This document shows positions 1-9,648 of a stretch of 64,000 nt of DNA, piece by piece (the stretch's first letter is position 1; each line of letters begins with the position of its first letter). The position numbers and the translations under genes are program-made. The stretch is taken from assembly GCA_965267425.1 (NCBI GenBank), contig OZ253959.1, positions 930,001 to 994,000 of the forward strand, given 5' to 3'. This stretch comes from G965267425 sp965267425. Lineage in GTDB: Bacteria > Bacteroidota > Bacteroidia > Flavobacteriales_E > Vicingaceae. Below the pieces are notes generated by a model that saw nothing but the letters and a program-made list of their open reading frames with translations, did no database searches and had not been told where the DNA came from.

Positions 1-869
1 TTTTTCCTTTGTCCGTTGCTATGCCTGCATCTTCCAATCCAATGTCTTCAATGTTGGCTGAAATTCCAACAGCAGATAGCACGATATCACAATCCAGTGT
101 TTCTTCACCTTTTTTGGTTTTAACCGTCACCTTACATCCTTTACCCTTAGTGTCCACTTTTTCTACTGTTGATTCCAACATGATCTTAACGCCTTGTTTT
201 TTCAGAGATCGAGCTAATTGTTTTGACACTTCTTCATCTTCAACGGGAACGATGTTTGGCAGAAATTCAACAATGGTAACTTCAACACCTAATGCTCGGT
301 AGAAATAGGCAAATTCCACTCCAATGGCACCTGATCCCACAACCACCATGGATTTTGGTAATTCAGGAAGAACCATGGCTTGACGATAACCAATTACTTT
401 TTTACCATCTTGTTTCAAATTTGGTAATTCTCTTGAACGGGCTCCGGTTGCAATAATGATATGATCAGCAGAATATTCGGTGGTTTTGCCTTTATCATCC
501 GTTACATCCAATTTCTTTCCACTTTTTATTTTCCCATTTCCAGCAAGGACATCAATTTTATTTTTCTTCATCAAAAATTGAATTCCCTTACTCATTCCAT
601 CCGCTACTCCTCGGCTACGTTTTACCATTCCGGTGAAATCAGCTTCAGCACTTTTCACATTTATACCATAATCTGACGCATGTTGAATGTATTCAAATAC
701 CTGGGCACTCTTCAATAACGCCTTGGTAGGGATACATCCCCAGTTGAGACAAATGCCTCCCAGCTCGCTTCGTTCCACAATAGCTGTTTTTTTTCCTAAC
801 TGTGAAGCTCTAATGGCTGCCACATATCCACCGGGACCACTTCCCAAAACTATAACGTCGTATTTCATG
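1..869 (-). CDS. lpdA: Dihydrolipoyl dehydrogenase (E3), N-terminal part, cut by window edge
   Basis: The minus-strand frame opens with an ATG at 869 and runs off the left edge, giving about 289 of the usual 460-470 residues. The N-terminus has the FAD-binding GSGPGG glycine motif, followed by the redox-active disulfide motif GGICLNWGCIPTKALL, diagnostic of dihydrolipoamide dehydrogenases. By family knowledge it reoxidises lipoamide in the pyruvate/2-oxoglutarate dehydrogenase complexes, using FAD and passing electrons to NAD+. The C-terminal dimerisation domain lies outside the window. A TAAATTCG box (897-904, minus strand) close to the -7 consensus lies upstream of the start. Confidence 0.93.
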
Positions 870-1135
870 TCTAATGGTATGAGATTTTTAACGCTGCGAA
901 TTTAGCAAAAATGGTTGGTTTGATACGATTTTGACACGTTTGAAAAAATGCGTTCTTTTTTGCAAAATATCCCCAGAAATAGCTGGAAATATCAAAGAAA
1001 ATGGCATTTTTTGAGTCATTGTTCCCATTTGTATTTCTCAATGGAGTTAGGAGAAAAGTCATTGATATTTCATTTTGTGGTAGATGAAAGGAATACTTTT
1101 TTTGCTAAATTCATTGCCCACTAAAAATTGCACAC
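870..1135. other. Divergent intergenic region, no gene seen
   Basis: This 266-base AT-rich spacer separates lpdA (minus) from the DUF4389 gene (plus). TAAATTCG on the minus strand (897-904) and TAAATTCA on the plus strand (1106-1113) are near matches to the Bacteroidota -7 box. Neither has a well-spaced upstream TTG. I see no convincing RNA structure or short reading frame. Confidence 0.4.
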
Positions 1136-1789
1136 ATGAAATTTAACGTACGATACCCAGAATCATTTTCAAGAGGTGAGTTATTATTGAGAACCTTATT
1201 TGGGTTCATTTATATAGGACTACCTCATTTATTTCTAATGGCTTTTTATGGCATTTGGTCGTCCATTTTGACGTTTATTGCCTTTTGGTCCATATTATTT
1301 ACAGGCCGCTATCCACAGAGCTTTTTCGAATTCCAGGTTGGCATGCAACGTTGGGCACTTCGATTGAATGCCAGAATTTATAACCTGGCTGATGGATACC
1401 CTTCATTTGGAACCGATGGAACTGACGAAGACACACAATTTGAAATGGATTACCCAGAGTCACTAAGTAGAGGAATGGCACTTATCCGTGCGTTATTTGG
1501 AATCATATATGTCATTTTACCTCATGGGTTCCTATTGATGTTCAGATCCTTAGCTACCCAAGTATTGACATTTTTAGCTTTCTGGGCAGTGTTATTTACA
1601 GGGAAATATCCAAGATCATGGTTTGATTTTAATGTCGGTACGTTGCGTTGGAATACACGAATCAATCTGTATATGGGATATATGACAGATACGTATCCTC
1701 CTTTTTCTGGTAGACCAGACGATGATGACACAGGTTTCCCAGCTGCTGGAAACAATAGTGCTAATGCTGAACCTGAAAGAACAAATTAG
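1136..1789 (+). CDS. Tandem DUF4389 membrane protein
   Basis: 217 residues made of two copies of one domain of about 85 residues (roughly 4-88 and 104-188). Each copy begins YPES(F/L)SRG, has a hydrophobic hairpin of two membrane segments around LPH and LTF(I/L)AFW, and ends with LFTG(R/K)YP followed by an aromatic amphipathic stretch. This matches DUF4389, whose function is unknown. The tail is acidic and polar (DDDD). The start is the ATG at 1136. The stop overlaps by one base the GTG of the next membrane protein (TAGTG), so the genes are probably cotranslated with the DUF4870 and M48 genes. Domain naming is from recognition; the internal duplication is seen directly. Confidence 0.8.
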   Translation: MKFNVRYPESFSRGELLLRTLFGFIYIGLPHLFLMAFYGIWSSILTFIAFWSILFTGRYPQSFFEFQVGMQRWALRLNARIYNLADGYPSFGTDGTDEDTQFEMDYPESLSRGMALIRALFGIIYVILPHGFLLMFRSLATQVLTFLAFWAVLFTGKYPRSWFDFNVGTLRWNTRINLYMGYMTDTYPPFSGRPDDDDTGFPAAGNNSANAEPERTN

Positions 1790-2274
1790 TGGCAAATTAC
1801 CTACCAGTTCCACAGCCAGAAGATGTGCCCATTCGCGAACGTGAAGATGCGATGGGTGCATACTTTATGATGTTTGCATCGCTGGCTGCAGGACTGCCGC
1901 TTCCCATCATTAATTTAATCGCAGCGGTTATTTATTTGTATGTAAACAAATCAAAAAGCCGATTTGTGCATTTTCATTCTTTACAATCTCTTTATTCTCA
2001 ATTGCCAACCAGCTTAATGAATGCCGTGTTGGTTTTTTGGTCTGTCCAAATATTCATACTTGAAAATTTTGAAATAAATGATGCGTACAAGGGATATGTG
2101 TTAACCGTTGTTTTAGCTAACCTGGTTTATTTTGTATTCAGCATTATTGCAGCCATAAGAGCGCGTAAAGGAAGGTTTTATTACTTTGCTGTATTTGGGA
2201 AATTGGCTTATCATCAAGCTTACAGAGAACGCCCTGAAGATTTGGATCAACCGGTGAATCAACCTCCAATCTGA
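1789..2274 (+). CDS. DUF4870-like small integral membrane protein
   Basis: 161 residues with three or four predicted membrane segments (about 27-52, 72-90, 105-128). The N-terminus REREDAMGAYFMM and the HFHSLQSL segment after helix 1 fit the DUF4870/Tic20-like family of unknown function. The start is a GTG at 1789 that shares its G with the upstream TAG stop, which indicates translational coupling. The C-terminus is polar and proline-rich. Two bases separate its stop from the M48 gene. No catalytic motif is visible. The context suggests a membrane module shared with DUF4389 and a membrane protease. Confidence 0.7.
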   Translation: MANYLPVPQPEDVPIREREDAMGAYFMMFASLAAGLPLPIINLIAAVIYLYVNKSKSRFVHFHSLQSLYSQLPTSLMNAVLVFWSVQIFILENFEINDAYKGYVLTVVLANLVYFVFSIIAAIRARKGRFYYFAVFGKLAYHQAYRERPEDLDQPVNQPPI

Positions 2275-2276
2275 GA

Positions 2277-3074
2277 ATGAAAGGAAAGCTGGTTAAAGAA
2301 ATCCTTGTTTCCTTAGGTATATTTGCTGCCATTTGGCTGTTTTTTGCCTACTTCCCTGTGTTATTTCCTGATGAAGACACACCTATATTTTCGGTTGAAA
2401 GTGAAGAGCAACTGGGTGACTTGATGTTGGAACACCTGTTAGATCCAACTACGGGATACCCAAAATTGGAAAACCCTGTGGTGGATTCAGCCATCGAAAT
2501 CATTGCTACCCGATTATTGGACAGTATAGGATTAACGGATTATGATTATCACTTACATGTAGTTGAAAGTGATCAAGTAAATGCCTTTACTATTCCGGGT
2601 GGTAATATCCTCATTTTATCAGGTTTGTTGGATTTTGCGGAAAGTCCGGAGGAAGTGGCTGCTGTACTTGCCCATGAAATAGGACACGTAGAACATCGAC
2701 ATGTTGTTCAAAATTTGATCAAAGAATTTACGCTGGCCATCATTTTTGCTGTGTTGACTGGTGGAGATGCCATCATGCTTCAAGAGCTTTCGAAAACAGT
2801 TTTATCCACTGCGTTTAGCAGAAAAGCTGAAGAACAAGCGGATACTTATGCGTTGGACTTAATGATTAAATGCGGAATGCGACCATCGGCTTTGGCTTCT
2901 TTTTTTCGAAGATTATCCAGAGAAAAGGGAAGTTATACAGAAGAATTGGAGGTATTTATGACTCACCCGCACAACAACGCGCGCATCAAAAAAGCTATGA
3001 CTGTTGAATTACCTGATGGGTTTGTTGAAAAGGCATTGCCTTTGGATTGGAAAAAAGTAAAAGAGGCAATTTAA
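2277..3074 (+). CDS. M48 family metallopeptidase, membrane-anchored
   Basis: 265 residues. An N-terminal membrane anchor (about 9-30) precedes a peptidase domain with the zinc-binding HEIGH at residues 133-137, within LAHEIGHVEHRHV. The downstream SRKAEEQADTYAL segment (about 181-193) supplies the third ligand glutamate. This is the M48/Ste24-HtpX-like arrangement also seen in BepA/LoiP-type periplasmic proteases. The single N-terminal helix suggests the catalytic domain faces the periplasm, acting in envelope protein quality control (inference). It is the last gene of the DUF4389-DUF4870-M48 run. Its end overlaps the convergent ridA end by four bases. Confidence 0.87.
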   Translation: MKGKLVKEILVSLGIFAAIWLFFAYFPVLFPDEDTPIFSVESEEQLGDLMLEHLLDPTTGYPKLENPVVDSAIEIIATRLLDSIGLTDYDYHLHVVESDQVNAFTIPGGNILILSGLLDFAESPEEVAAVLAHEIGHVEHRHVVQNLIKEFTLAIIFAVLTGGDAIMLQELSKTVLSTAFSRKAEEQADTYALDLMIKCGMRPSALASFFRRLSREKGSYTEELEVFMTHPHNNARIKKAMTVELPDGFVEKALPLDWKKVKEAI

Positions 3075-3451
3075 CGCACTGCAATAGCCGATATTTCAAC
3101 GTTTACATCTTTAGGTAAACGTGCTACTTCAACTGTTTCTCTGGCAGGTTTGTGATTCCCAAAGAAAGCACCGTATACTTCATTTATTTCTGCAAATTGC
3201 TCCATATCTTTAATAAATATGCTGCACTTGACAATGTCAGCAATAGCAAAACCTGCTTCTGATAAAATCGCGTTCAGATTTTTTAGCACTAGACGTGTTT
3301 CATCTTGAATATTTTCTGTTTTGAGGATATCATCCACTGGGTCAATTGCTATTTGACCTGAAATGTACAAGGTATCACCCGCTTGAATTGCTTGGCTATA
3401 TGGGCCAATGGGTTGAGGTGCGTTTTGGGTATGAATTATTTTATTTGCCAT
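3071..3451 (-). CDS. ridA: RidA family enamine/imine deaminase
   Basis: 126 residues from the ATG at 3451, with the RidA/YjgF hallmarks: APQPIGPYSQAI near the N-terminus, LYISGQIA, and the C-terminal VEVARLPKDVNVEISAIA. RidA proteins hydrolyse reactive enamine/imine intermediates such as 2-aminoacrylate from PLP enzymes, in the cytosol. The frame stays open upstream to 3556, but that stretch lies inside lptD and has no family similarity. The ATG overlaps the lptD stop in TAATG, so translation is probably coupled to lptD. No functional link between the two is evident. Confidence 0.92.
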   Translation of the reverse strand: MANKIIHTQNAPQPIGPYSQAIQAGDTLYISGQIAIDPVDDILKTENIQDETRLVLKNLNAILSEAGFAIADIVKCSIFIKDMEQFAEINEVYGAFFGNHKPARETVEVARLPKDVNVEISAIAVR

Positions 3452-6096
3452 TACTGAATCGAATTTCCTTTTTTGTCCAATTTCAAATCTTGCAATATAG
3501 AAGCTTTTACCTGAATAGTAAAGGTATAACTCTGCCGCTGTCCCGTTGGGATCCAATTAAATCTCATCTGCCAACAGTGTAAATCGCGGAAGATGTTGAT
3601 AGAAGTATAAGCAATATCGCTCTGTTCGAAATCCCAACCGGAAGTAAACCCAACCTTCCATTTTGTCGTCAAGTTTAAATCTCCACCTAAATCAAGTGTT
3701 TGAGTAACATCATCATTGTTGGCTCTGGTATAATTGAGGTTGTAATTGGCGCGAAATGTCCATGGTACGTCGAAATTGGCGTTTTCATTGAAAAATTCAT
3801 TTCGATTTCCATTTTGATCCGCCTGATCTTCTTCGTCTTCTGTTTGCCGATCTTTTTTCTTCGCATCTTGACTGCTGAAATTAAGGCCTAGTGTGAAACT
3901 TCCTGTTTCGAGAACACCAATAGACTGATTTTCCTTCCAATATGATCGATTGATTTTGGTTCCTTCTTCGGTAATTACATATGGACTTAAGGACCCTCTC
4001 ATTTGAAAGTTAATGTTTTTGGTTAGGTTGGTACGTCCGGAAATCGCCACATTGGTCCAATTCAATGAATCTTTGATCATATCATAAGAAGATGAAAATT
4101 GAAGGGCCTCAAATATTTTTATCTTTTTCCCTTCACCTGTTGTATCTTTTTTGGACTTCACCTTCATTTCCAAATTGTTCAACAATCCAAAATTCAATGA
4201 ACTTGACTCATTACGGTTTAATGTGCCATATATTCCATCATTAAATCTGTTGTATTCTTTTTCACCCGTGGTATCCTTATAAAACGCTGTTCCGGCATTG
4301 TATTCGGGAGTATAAGTAAACCCAACTGACGGTGTGAGCACATGCCTTATTGCTTTGATGGTGGCCCCTTTCTTGAACTGACGAATTCCATATAATTTAG
4401 TGGTAAGATTGGTGTTGAAATTCCACGTTTGCAATAAAGAAGTATTTTCTACTTTTTCTGTTACCAGTGAAGAATCTTCAGCATTATAGGACTGTCTGTT
4501 TTCATCAAAATAAATGATGTTTCTGTAGTTAATAGATGGGTTGAGTGTGAAGAATTTTAGCAATTTAAAGTTTGCCGATAATGGAATTACATTTTGAACT
4601 CCATTTTTCATGGTGTCCAACAAAAAGTCAGAATTTCCAATAGAAATCAATGAATCTTGGACCGTCAACTGATTCTTAAAATTGGTGGTAAGACTTGTTC
4701 CAATATTGCTCAGGGCTCCTCCCGATGTGGAATTTTTTGATTTAAAAGGAAAAAATCGATTTACCGAAAAAGTTGCTTCCGGTAATGTGATGCTTATGAC
4801 TTCGGACTGTGTATTTTGCGTATGTCTACCATTAATGGACAAATTAAAAGGAGTGCCTGCAAATGACTTGCTGTACGCAATGTTAGATGAGAATTCCGGT
4901 TTCAGGAAATCCTCTGTTGTTGAATTGATATCATTGCTAAAATTCGTGTTGGTTCCAGCGTTTACCCACCCCGAAAACCGTGTTCCAGGTCGAGCTTTTG
5001 CGTCCTGATTATGACTCCATTTGACAAAGAAATCCCTTACTTCAGTAAAAGAAGGATCTTCCCGAATTACCCCTGTTTTAGTGCTGGATTGACTCACATT
5101 CAGGTTTCCATTGAATCGATACCTTCTTTTGTATCGCAACAATCCATTTAACTTATAACTACCATTAGAAAAGATATCACCTCGAAGGGCTAAATCCGTT
5201 CGGTCACTGATGGCAAAATAATATCCACCTTCCTGAAGGAAAAATCCACGTTGTTGAGATTCTCCAAACGAAGGAATCAAGATTCCTGACTTCTGATTTT
5301 TCCCATATGGAAACAGTCCGAAAGGCACAAAAATAGGGGTGGGTACATCTTCAATAACCAGGTTTGCCGGTCCCGTAATGATTTTTTTATTGGGAATGAT
5401 TTTCAGTTTTTTAGCAGCTATTGAGTAATGCGGATTATCGTGCTCACAAGTAGTGTATTTACCATTTTTGATGTAAATAATATCTTCTTTGGTTTTAACC
5501 ACGTATTCGCCATGAATATGACCTTCTCCTTCTTGAGTGATGACCTCATTAATTTTCCCTTTTTCTGTTTCGAAATTGTAACAGATTTCTCGGGAACGAA
5601 ACTCCTGATCCCCTTCTTTGAAAACAGGTCGGCCAATTTCATTTCCAAGACTATCAATTCGCCCATAAGCACAAACCAGATTTGAATCCATATCCAATTC
5701 AATGATTTCAGCTCGTAGTTCAATATTTTCGTAGGTAACAACAGCTTCACCGTAAAGCCATATTTTGCCATTGGTCATGTCCAACACACTTGAATCTTTG
5801 GCGATTGAATGAACTTTTGATTCAACGGCATCTGGAGATAAAATGGTGTCTAGGGCCAATGAATCTGCCATTAAACTATCATTGGTTAAAGAAGTGTCCG
5901 AAGCCAGCGAATCAAATGGTATATTGTCCGCTGCCATAGCAGTATCCACAACCATTGAATCAACAACTCCCGTTATGATTTGTGCTTGTGTTGTCATCGG
6001 GTAAGTTATCAACAATAGAAGCCCGATAAAAAGGGAAGTTGTTGATTTTGAACTCAACGTAATAATGCTATTTTTGTGATTATTGCAGTTATTCAA
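3451..6096 (-). CDS. lptD: LptD-like LPS-assembly outer-membrane protein
   Basis: Up to 881 residues. A signal peptide ending near TTQAQ is followed by an OstA/LptA-like beta-jellyroll of short repeats (about 90-230, for example NGKIWLYGEAVVTYENIEL). A long C-terminal barrel begins with VFVPFGLFPYGKNQKSGILIP and is rich in alternating Asn/Ser/Thr and aromatic residues. In the Lpt pathway it inserts LPS into the outer leaflet. The only early ATG lies at the signal-peptide end, so the start must be a non-ATG codon: TTG at 6096 (used here) or TTG at 6057. A perfect -7 box at 6107-6114 would place the transcript start near 6100, which favours 6057. It is larger than E. coli LptD, as usual in Bacteroidota. 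Confidence 0.85.
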   Translation of the reverse strand: MNNCNNHKNSIITLSSKSTTSLFIGLLLLITYPMTTQAQIITGVVDSMVVDTAMAADNIPFDSLASDTSLTNDSLMADSLALDTILSPDAVESKVHSIAKDSSVLDMTNGKIWLYGEAVVTYENIELRAEIIELDMDSNLVCAYGRIDSLGNEIGRPVFKEGDQEFRSREICYNFETEKGKINEVITQEGEGHIHGEYVVKTKEDIIYIKNGKYTTCEHDNPHYSIAAKKLKIIPNKKIITGPANLVIEDVPTPIFVPFGLFPYGKNQKSGILIPSFGESQQRGFFLQEGGYYFAISDRTDLALRGDIFSNGSYKLNGLLRYKRRYRFNGNLNVSQSSTKTGVIREDPSFTEVRDFFVKWSHNQDAKARPGTRFSGWVNAGTNTNFSNDINSTTEDFLKPEFSSNIAYSKSFAGTPFNLSINGRHTQNTQSEVISITLPEATFSVNRFFPFKSKNSTSGGALSNIGTSLTTNFKNQLTVQDSLISIGNSDFLLDTMKNGVQNVIPLSANFKLLKFFTLNPSINYRNIIYFDENRQSYNAEDSSLVTEKVENTSLLQTWNFNTNLTTKLYGIRQFKKGATIKAIRHVLTPSVGFTYTPEYNAGTAFYKDTTGEKEYNRFNDGIYGTLNRNESSSLNFGLLNNLEMKVKSKKDTTGEGKKIKIFEALQFSSSYDMIKDSLNWTNVAISGRTNLTKNINFQMRGSLSPYVITEEGTKINRSYWKENQSIGVLETGSFTLGLNFSSQDAKKKDRQTEDEEDQADQNGNRNEFFNENANFDVPWTFRANYNLNYTRANNDDVTQTLDLGGDLNLTTKWKVGFTSGWDFEQSDIAYTSINIFRDLHCWQMRFNWIPTGQRQSYTFTIQVKASILQDLKLDKKGNSIQ

Positions 6097-6106
6097 AAAA
6101 ACAGGT

Positions 6107-6114
6107 CAAAACTA
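6107..6114 (-). promoter_or_regulatory. -7 promoter box for lptD-ridA
   Basis: Read on the minus strand the sequence is TAGTTTTG, an exact match to the Bacteroidota -7 consensus TAnnTTTG, in the short spacer between the divergent lptD and amidase genes. A TTG in the -33 region is not well placed (nearest about 27 bases away). Confidence 0.45.
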
Positions 6115-6145
6115 ATTAAAATTAATTACAGTGACTTTTGTCAAG

Positions 6146-7261
6146 ATGAAGTGTAGGTCACACTGGATGCTGCTTCTCATCGCCTCATTGATGAATTTTT
6201 CATTTTATTCGGGAGGTGAAAATAAGCTTGGTATACGAACTGTTGTCATTGATGCAGGGCATGGAGGTAAGGATCCCGGTTGTTTGGGAAGTGGTGACCT
6301 CCAGGAAAAGCATATTGCGTTGGCCATAAGTCTTAAGCTTGGAAAATACATTGAAGAAAATTTTAAGGATATAAAAGTTATTTACACGAGGACGGAGGAT
6401 GTATTTGTTAAACTCCATGAACGTGCAAATATTGCCAATAGAAACAAAGCTGACCTTTTTATTTGCATTCATGTCAATTCAAGTGTTTCATCCAAATCAT
6501 ATGGAACAGAAACGTTTGTTATGGGGCAATCAAAGACCGAGGCCAATATGCGTGCGGTTCAAAGAGAGAATGCTACCATTTTGATGGAAGATGATTACAA
6601 GGAAAAATATGAAAATTTTGACCCGAATGATCCTGAATCTTACATTGCCTTTTCATTGGTGCAAAATGCTTTTCTGGATCAAAGTATTGAGTTCGCCTCA
6701 AAAGTTCAGACACAATTTAAGGAACGTGTGGGAAGACATGACCGAGGAGTTCGTGAGGCACCATTTTTGGTATTGCATCAAACTACCATGCCCAGTGTAT
6801 TGATAGAAACTGGATTTTTAACCAATAAGGAAGAGGAAAAATTTCTAACTTCTGAAATTGGACAGGACTATATGGCATCGGCCATTTATCGTGCGTTCAA
6901 ACAATACAAATTGGGAATTGATAAAAAAATTAAAGATTCTTTTAATGAAGCGCAAGCCATCAAAGAAGAAGTAAATAAAAGAAATAATCCTGGTCTGAAA
7001 GGACTGGAATTCCGGGTGCAAATAGCAACATCTGCCAATAAGATTGAGTTGTCACCCGAAAATTTCAATGGATTATCGAATGTTAATTTTTATGAAGCGG
7101 GAGGATTATACCGCTACACATATGGAAATGCCGCTACACGTGATCATGCATTACAACTTCAGGATGAAGTAAAACAAAAGGGATACGTTGATGCCTTTAT
7201 TGTTGCTTTTCTTGATGGCAAGAGAATTAGTGTGGGAGAAGCTGTAAAATTAATTCAATAA
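6146..7261 (+). CDS. N-acetylmuramoyl-L-alanine amidase (Amidase_3) with SPOR-like C-terminus
   Basis: 371 residues from the ATG at 6146; a GTG at 6131 is an alternative start. An N-terminal signal segment precedes an Amidase_3 domain with VVIDAGHGGKDPG (zinc His), LQEKHIAL (zinc Glu), FICIHVNSS (zinc His) and VLIETGFLTN (catalytic Glu). These are all residues needed to cleave the MurNAc-L-Ala bond in peptidoglycan. The last 80 or so residues (FRVQIATSANKIELS onward, ending with DAFIVAFLDGKRIS) look like a SPOR-type peptidoglycan-binding fold. It acts in the periplasm, probably in daughter-cell separation. It diverges from lptD and lies five bases from the mlaD-like gene. Confidence 0.92.
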   Translation: MKCRSHWMLLLIASLMNFSFYSGGENKLGIRTVVIDAGHGGKDPGCLGSGDLQEKHIALAISLKLGKYIEENFKDIKVIYTRTEDVFVKLHERANIANRNKADLFICIHVNSSVSSKSYGTETFVMGQSKTEANMRAVQRENATILMEDDYKEKYENFDPNDPESYIAFSLVQNAFLDQSIEFASKVQTQFKERVGRHDRGVREAPFLVLHQTTMPSVLIETGFLTNKEEEKFLTSEIGQDYMASAIYRAFKQYKLGIDKKIKDSFNEAQAIKEEVNKRNNPGLKGLEFRVQIATSANKIELSPENFNGLSNVNFYEAGGLYRYTYGNAATRDHALQLQDEVKQKGYVDAFIVAFLDGKRISVGEAVKLIQ

Positions 7262-7265
7262 CTGC

Positions 7266-8303
7266 ATGCGCCTGAAGCCGTCTAAAGAATTTATAATTGG
7301 GATTACTGTACTTATCAGTTTGGCTTTGCTGGTGTGGGGATTGAACTACTTGAAGGGCTTGAATATTTTTGAAAAGAATATTCACTACAGCGCTATTTAT
7401 AAGAAGATTGAAGGTCTTACCGTTTCAAATCCTGTTTTGGTTAATGGCTACAAGGTTGGACAAGTTACTGAGGTAAAATTTCATCCGTCAATGGATGGAA
7501 GGGTTTTGGTAATCTTTAATGTTACTCAGAAAGAATTTAAAATTCCGAAAGGAACCATAGCCAAAATCACCAGTCTGGACTTACTTGGATCAAAATCAAT
7601 CGATTTGATTGTCAAGCAAAATGCCACTGAGTTCTACGTTCCCGGTGATACATTACCTTCTGAAGTTGAAGCTTCACTCTCAGAAGAGGTGAACAATCAA
7701 ATTTTACCGCTTAAAGTGAAAGCGGAAGATCTGTTGTCTTCTGTGGATACATTGCTAAACGCACTGAAATTGATTTTTAACGAAGACGTGAAACAAGGTG
7801 TGGACAAAAACATCAAGAATTTGACTGCATCTATGGAGTCGTTCAGAAAGATGGCAGATAAAATGGACATGTTGGTTCAAGATAGATTGACACCTACCAT
7901 GGCACATTTACAATCGGTGTCTTTTAATCTCCGGAACAACAATGAGAACATTACACAAATTCTGGATAATGTAGCATTCATAACGGATTCCATTGCATTG
8001 TCCGATATCACTTCTACCATTAACAATGCTGGTGTGGCATTTAAGAGCGCTGCCAGTATTATGGAAAAAGTAGAACGAGGTGAAGGGTCAATGGGGCAAT
8101 TGGTCAATAACGACAGTTTATACTTACATCTTGAAGCAGCAAGTAAGGATCTGGACAAATTATTAGTAGATTTAAAAGAACATCCGAATCGATATGTGCA
8201 TTTCTCATTGTTTGGAAGAAAGGATAAAGAGTTGAAGCGCAAGGAGAAAGAGCTTAAAAAGCAGCGGAAAGCTGAAAAAAGAGCAGCACGAAAAGAGGAT
8301 TAA
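7266..8303 (+). CDS. MlaD family MCE-domain lipid-transport protein
   Basis: 345 residues: a membrane anchor (about 9-28), an MCE domain (about 37-118, with the typical VLVNGYKVGQVTEVKF strand and LLGSKSIDLIV), then a long helical region and a Lys/Arg/Glu-rich tail. MCE proteins form hexameric rings that carry phospholipids between membranes, with an ABC transporter as partner. No MlaE/MlaF genes are seen here. The amidase-MCE adjacency is a recurrent Bacteroidota order (family knowledge). The charged tail (KRKEKELKKQRKAEKRAARK) is unusual for the periplasm and may bind nucleic acid, lipid or cell wall; that point is inference. Confidence 0.88.
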   Translation: MRLKPSKEFIIGITVLISLALLVWGLNYLKGLNIFEKNIHYSAIYKKIEGLTVSNPVLVNGYKVGQVTEVKFHPSMDGRVLVIFNVTQKEFKIPKGTIAKITSLDLLGSKSIDLIVKQNATEFYVPGDTLPSEVEASLSEEVNNQILPLKVKAEDLLSSVDTLLNALKLIFNEDVKQGVDKNIKNLTASMESFRKMADKMDMLVQDRLTPTMAHLQSVSFNLRNNNENITQILDNVAFITDSIALSDITSTINNAGVAFKSAASIMEKVERGEGSMGQLVNNDSLYLHLEAASKDLDKLLVDLKEHPNRYVHFSLFGRKDKELKRKEKELKKQRKAEKRAARKED

Positions 8304-8328
8304 TGCTGTTGAAGAACAACTTTAAGAT

Positions 8329-9648
8329 ATGATTGCGAATATTTTATTTACACTCATTTTACTTGCGGCCATTGTATTGTTTGCAAAGAATATTCGCAAA
8401 ATCACACGTAATATTCAACTGGGGAAGCCTTTTGAAATAGACCCGTCTTCAAAAGCAGAACGATGGAAAACCATGATGATGGTTGCCATTGGACAATCCA
8501 AGATGGTCAAACGTCCCATTGCCGGAATACTACATATTCTGGTATATCTTGGGTTCATCATCATCAATATAGAAGTCATTGAAATCATCATTGATGGAAT
8601 ATTTGATACTCATCGAATTTTTGCTGCCCCTTTGGGGGATTTGTATGCTATTCTAATTGGTTCTTTTGAAGTGCTCGCCATATTGGTGTTAGTTGCTTGT
8701 GTTATCTTTTTAATTCGAAGGAATGTTTTAAAAATCAAACGATTTTGGAGCAAGGAAATGACAAGTTGGCCTCGTTCGGATGCCAATTATATCTTAATTG
8801 CAGAGATATGTTTGATGGCCGCTTTTTTGAAAATGAATGCTGCCGATTTGTTGCTTCAAACAAGAGGTGTTGATGGATATATTGCCGCAGGGGCATATCC
8901 CGTTAGTCAGATGTTACTTCCAATTTTTGACAATTATTCCACTGAATTTTTAATCATTATTGAACGTGGAGCATGGTGGTTTCACATCATAGGAATTCTT
9001 ATTTTTCTGAATTACGTTCCTTATTCAAAACATTTTCACATATTTCTTGCCTTTCCAAATGTGTTTTATTCAGACCTCAACAAAAAAGGACATTTACCCA
9101 ATTTAGAGCAAGTAACCAATGAGGTGAAGTTGATGATGGATCCTTCTGCCGATCCTTATGCAGCTCCCCCTGCAGAAGCTCCTGTGGAGAAATTCGGAGC
9201 AAAAGATGTATTTGATTTGTCTAGAAAACAACTAATGGATGCCTACTCGTGTACAGAATGTGGTAGGTGTACATCTCAATGTCCGGCAAATATTACAGGG
9301 AAGGAATTATCTCCGCGTAAGATTATGATGGATACCAGAGACCGGTTGCAGGAAGTTGGAAAAATAATCGACGCTGGTAAAGATCCAAAAGAAGATGGAA
9401 AATCGTTATTGGGAGATTACATTCAAGCGGAAGAGATTTGGGCATGTACCACTTGCAATGCTTGTACGGAAGCATGCCCCGTGAACATTAATCCTCTTTC
9501 TATCATTGTTGATTTAAGACGTTATTTGGTCATGGAGGAATCCAATATGCCTGCCGAATTAACGGCCATGTCGACCAATATAGAAAACAACGGTGCACCT
9601 TGGCAATTTGCTCCAACCGACCGATTAAATTGGAAGGATGAAGCATAA
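8329..9648 (+). CDS. Membrane-bound 4Fe-4S dicluster oxidoreductase subunit (HdrC/DsrK-like)
   Basis: 439 residues. The N-terminal half has about five membrane helices (starting IANILFTLILLAAIVLF) resembling the heme-b-type membrane domain of NarI/DsrM-like proteins. The C-terminal half has two ferredoxin-type motifs, CTECGRCTSQCP (about 307) and CTTCNACTEACP (about 372), for two 4Fe-4S clusters. With the CCG-domain protein two genes downstream, it resembles a split heterodisulfide reductase/GlcF-type complex passing electrons between the quinone pool and an unknown partner. The substrate cannot be named from sequence. It overlaps the HAD gene by 11 bases. Confidence 0.87.
   Translation: MIANILFTLILLAAIVLFAKNIRKITRNIQLGKPFEIDPSSKAERWKTMMMVAIGQSKMVKRPIAGILHILVYLGFIIINIEVIEIIIDGIFDTHRIFAAPLGDLYAILIGSFEVLAILVLVACVIFLIRRNVLKIKRFWSKEMTSWPRSDANYILIAEICLMAAFLKMNAADLLLQTRGVDGYIAAGAYPVSQMLLPIFDNYSTEFLIIIERGAWWFHIIGILIFLNYVPYSKHFHIFLAFPNVFYSDLNKKGHLPNLEQVTNEVKLMMDPSADPYAAPPAEAPVEKFGAKDVFDLSRKQLMDAYSCTECGRCTSQCPANITGKELSPRKIMMDTRDRLQEVGKIIDAGKDPKEDGKSLLGDYIQAEEIWACTTCNACTEACPVNINPLSIIVDLRRYLVMEESNMPAELTAMSTNIENNGAPWQFAPTDRLNWKDEA

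Noticed and set aside
3452..3556. N-terminal extension of RidA
   Set aside because: The extra 35 residues lie inside the lptD frame, have no RidA similarity, and an ATG at 3451 fits the family.
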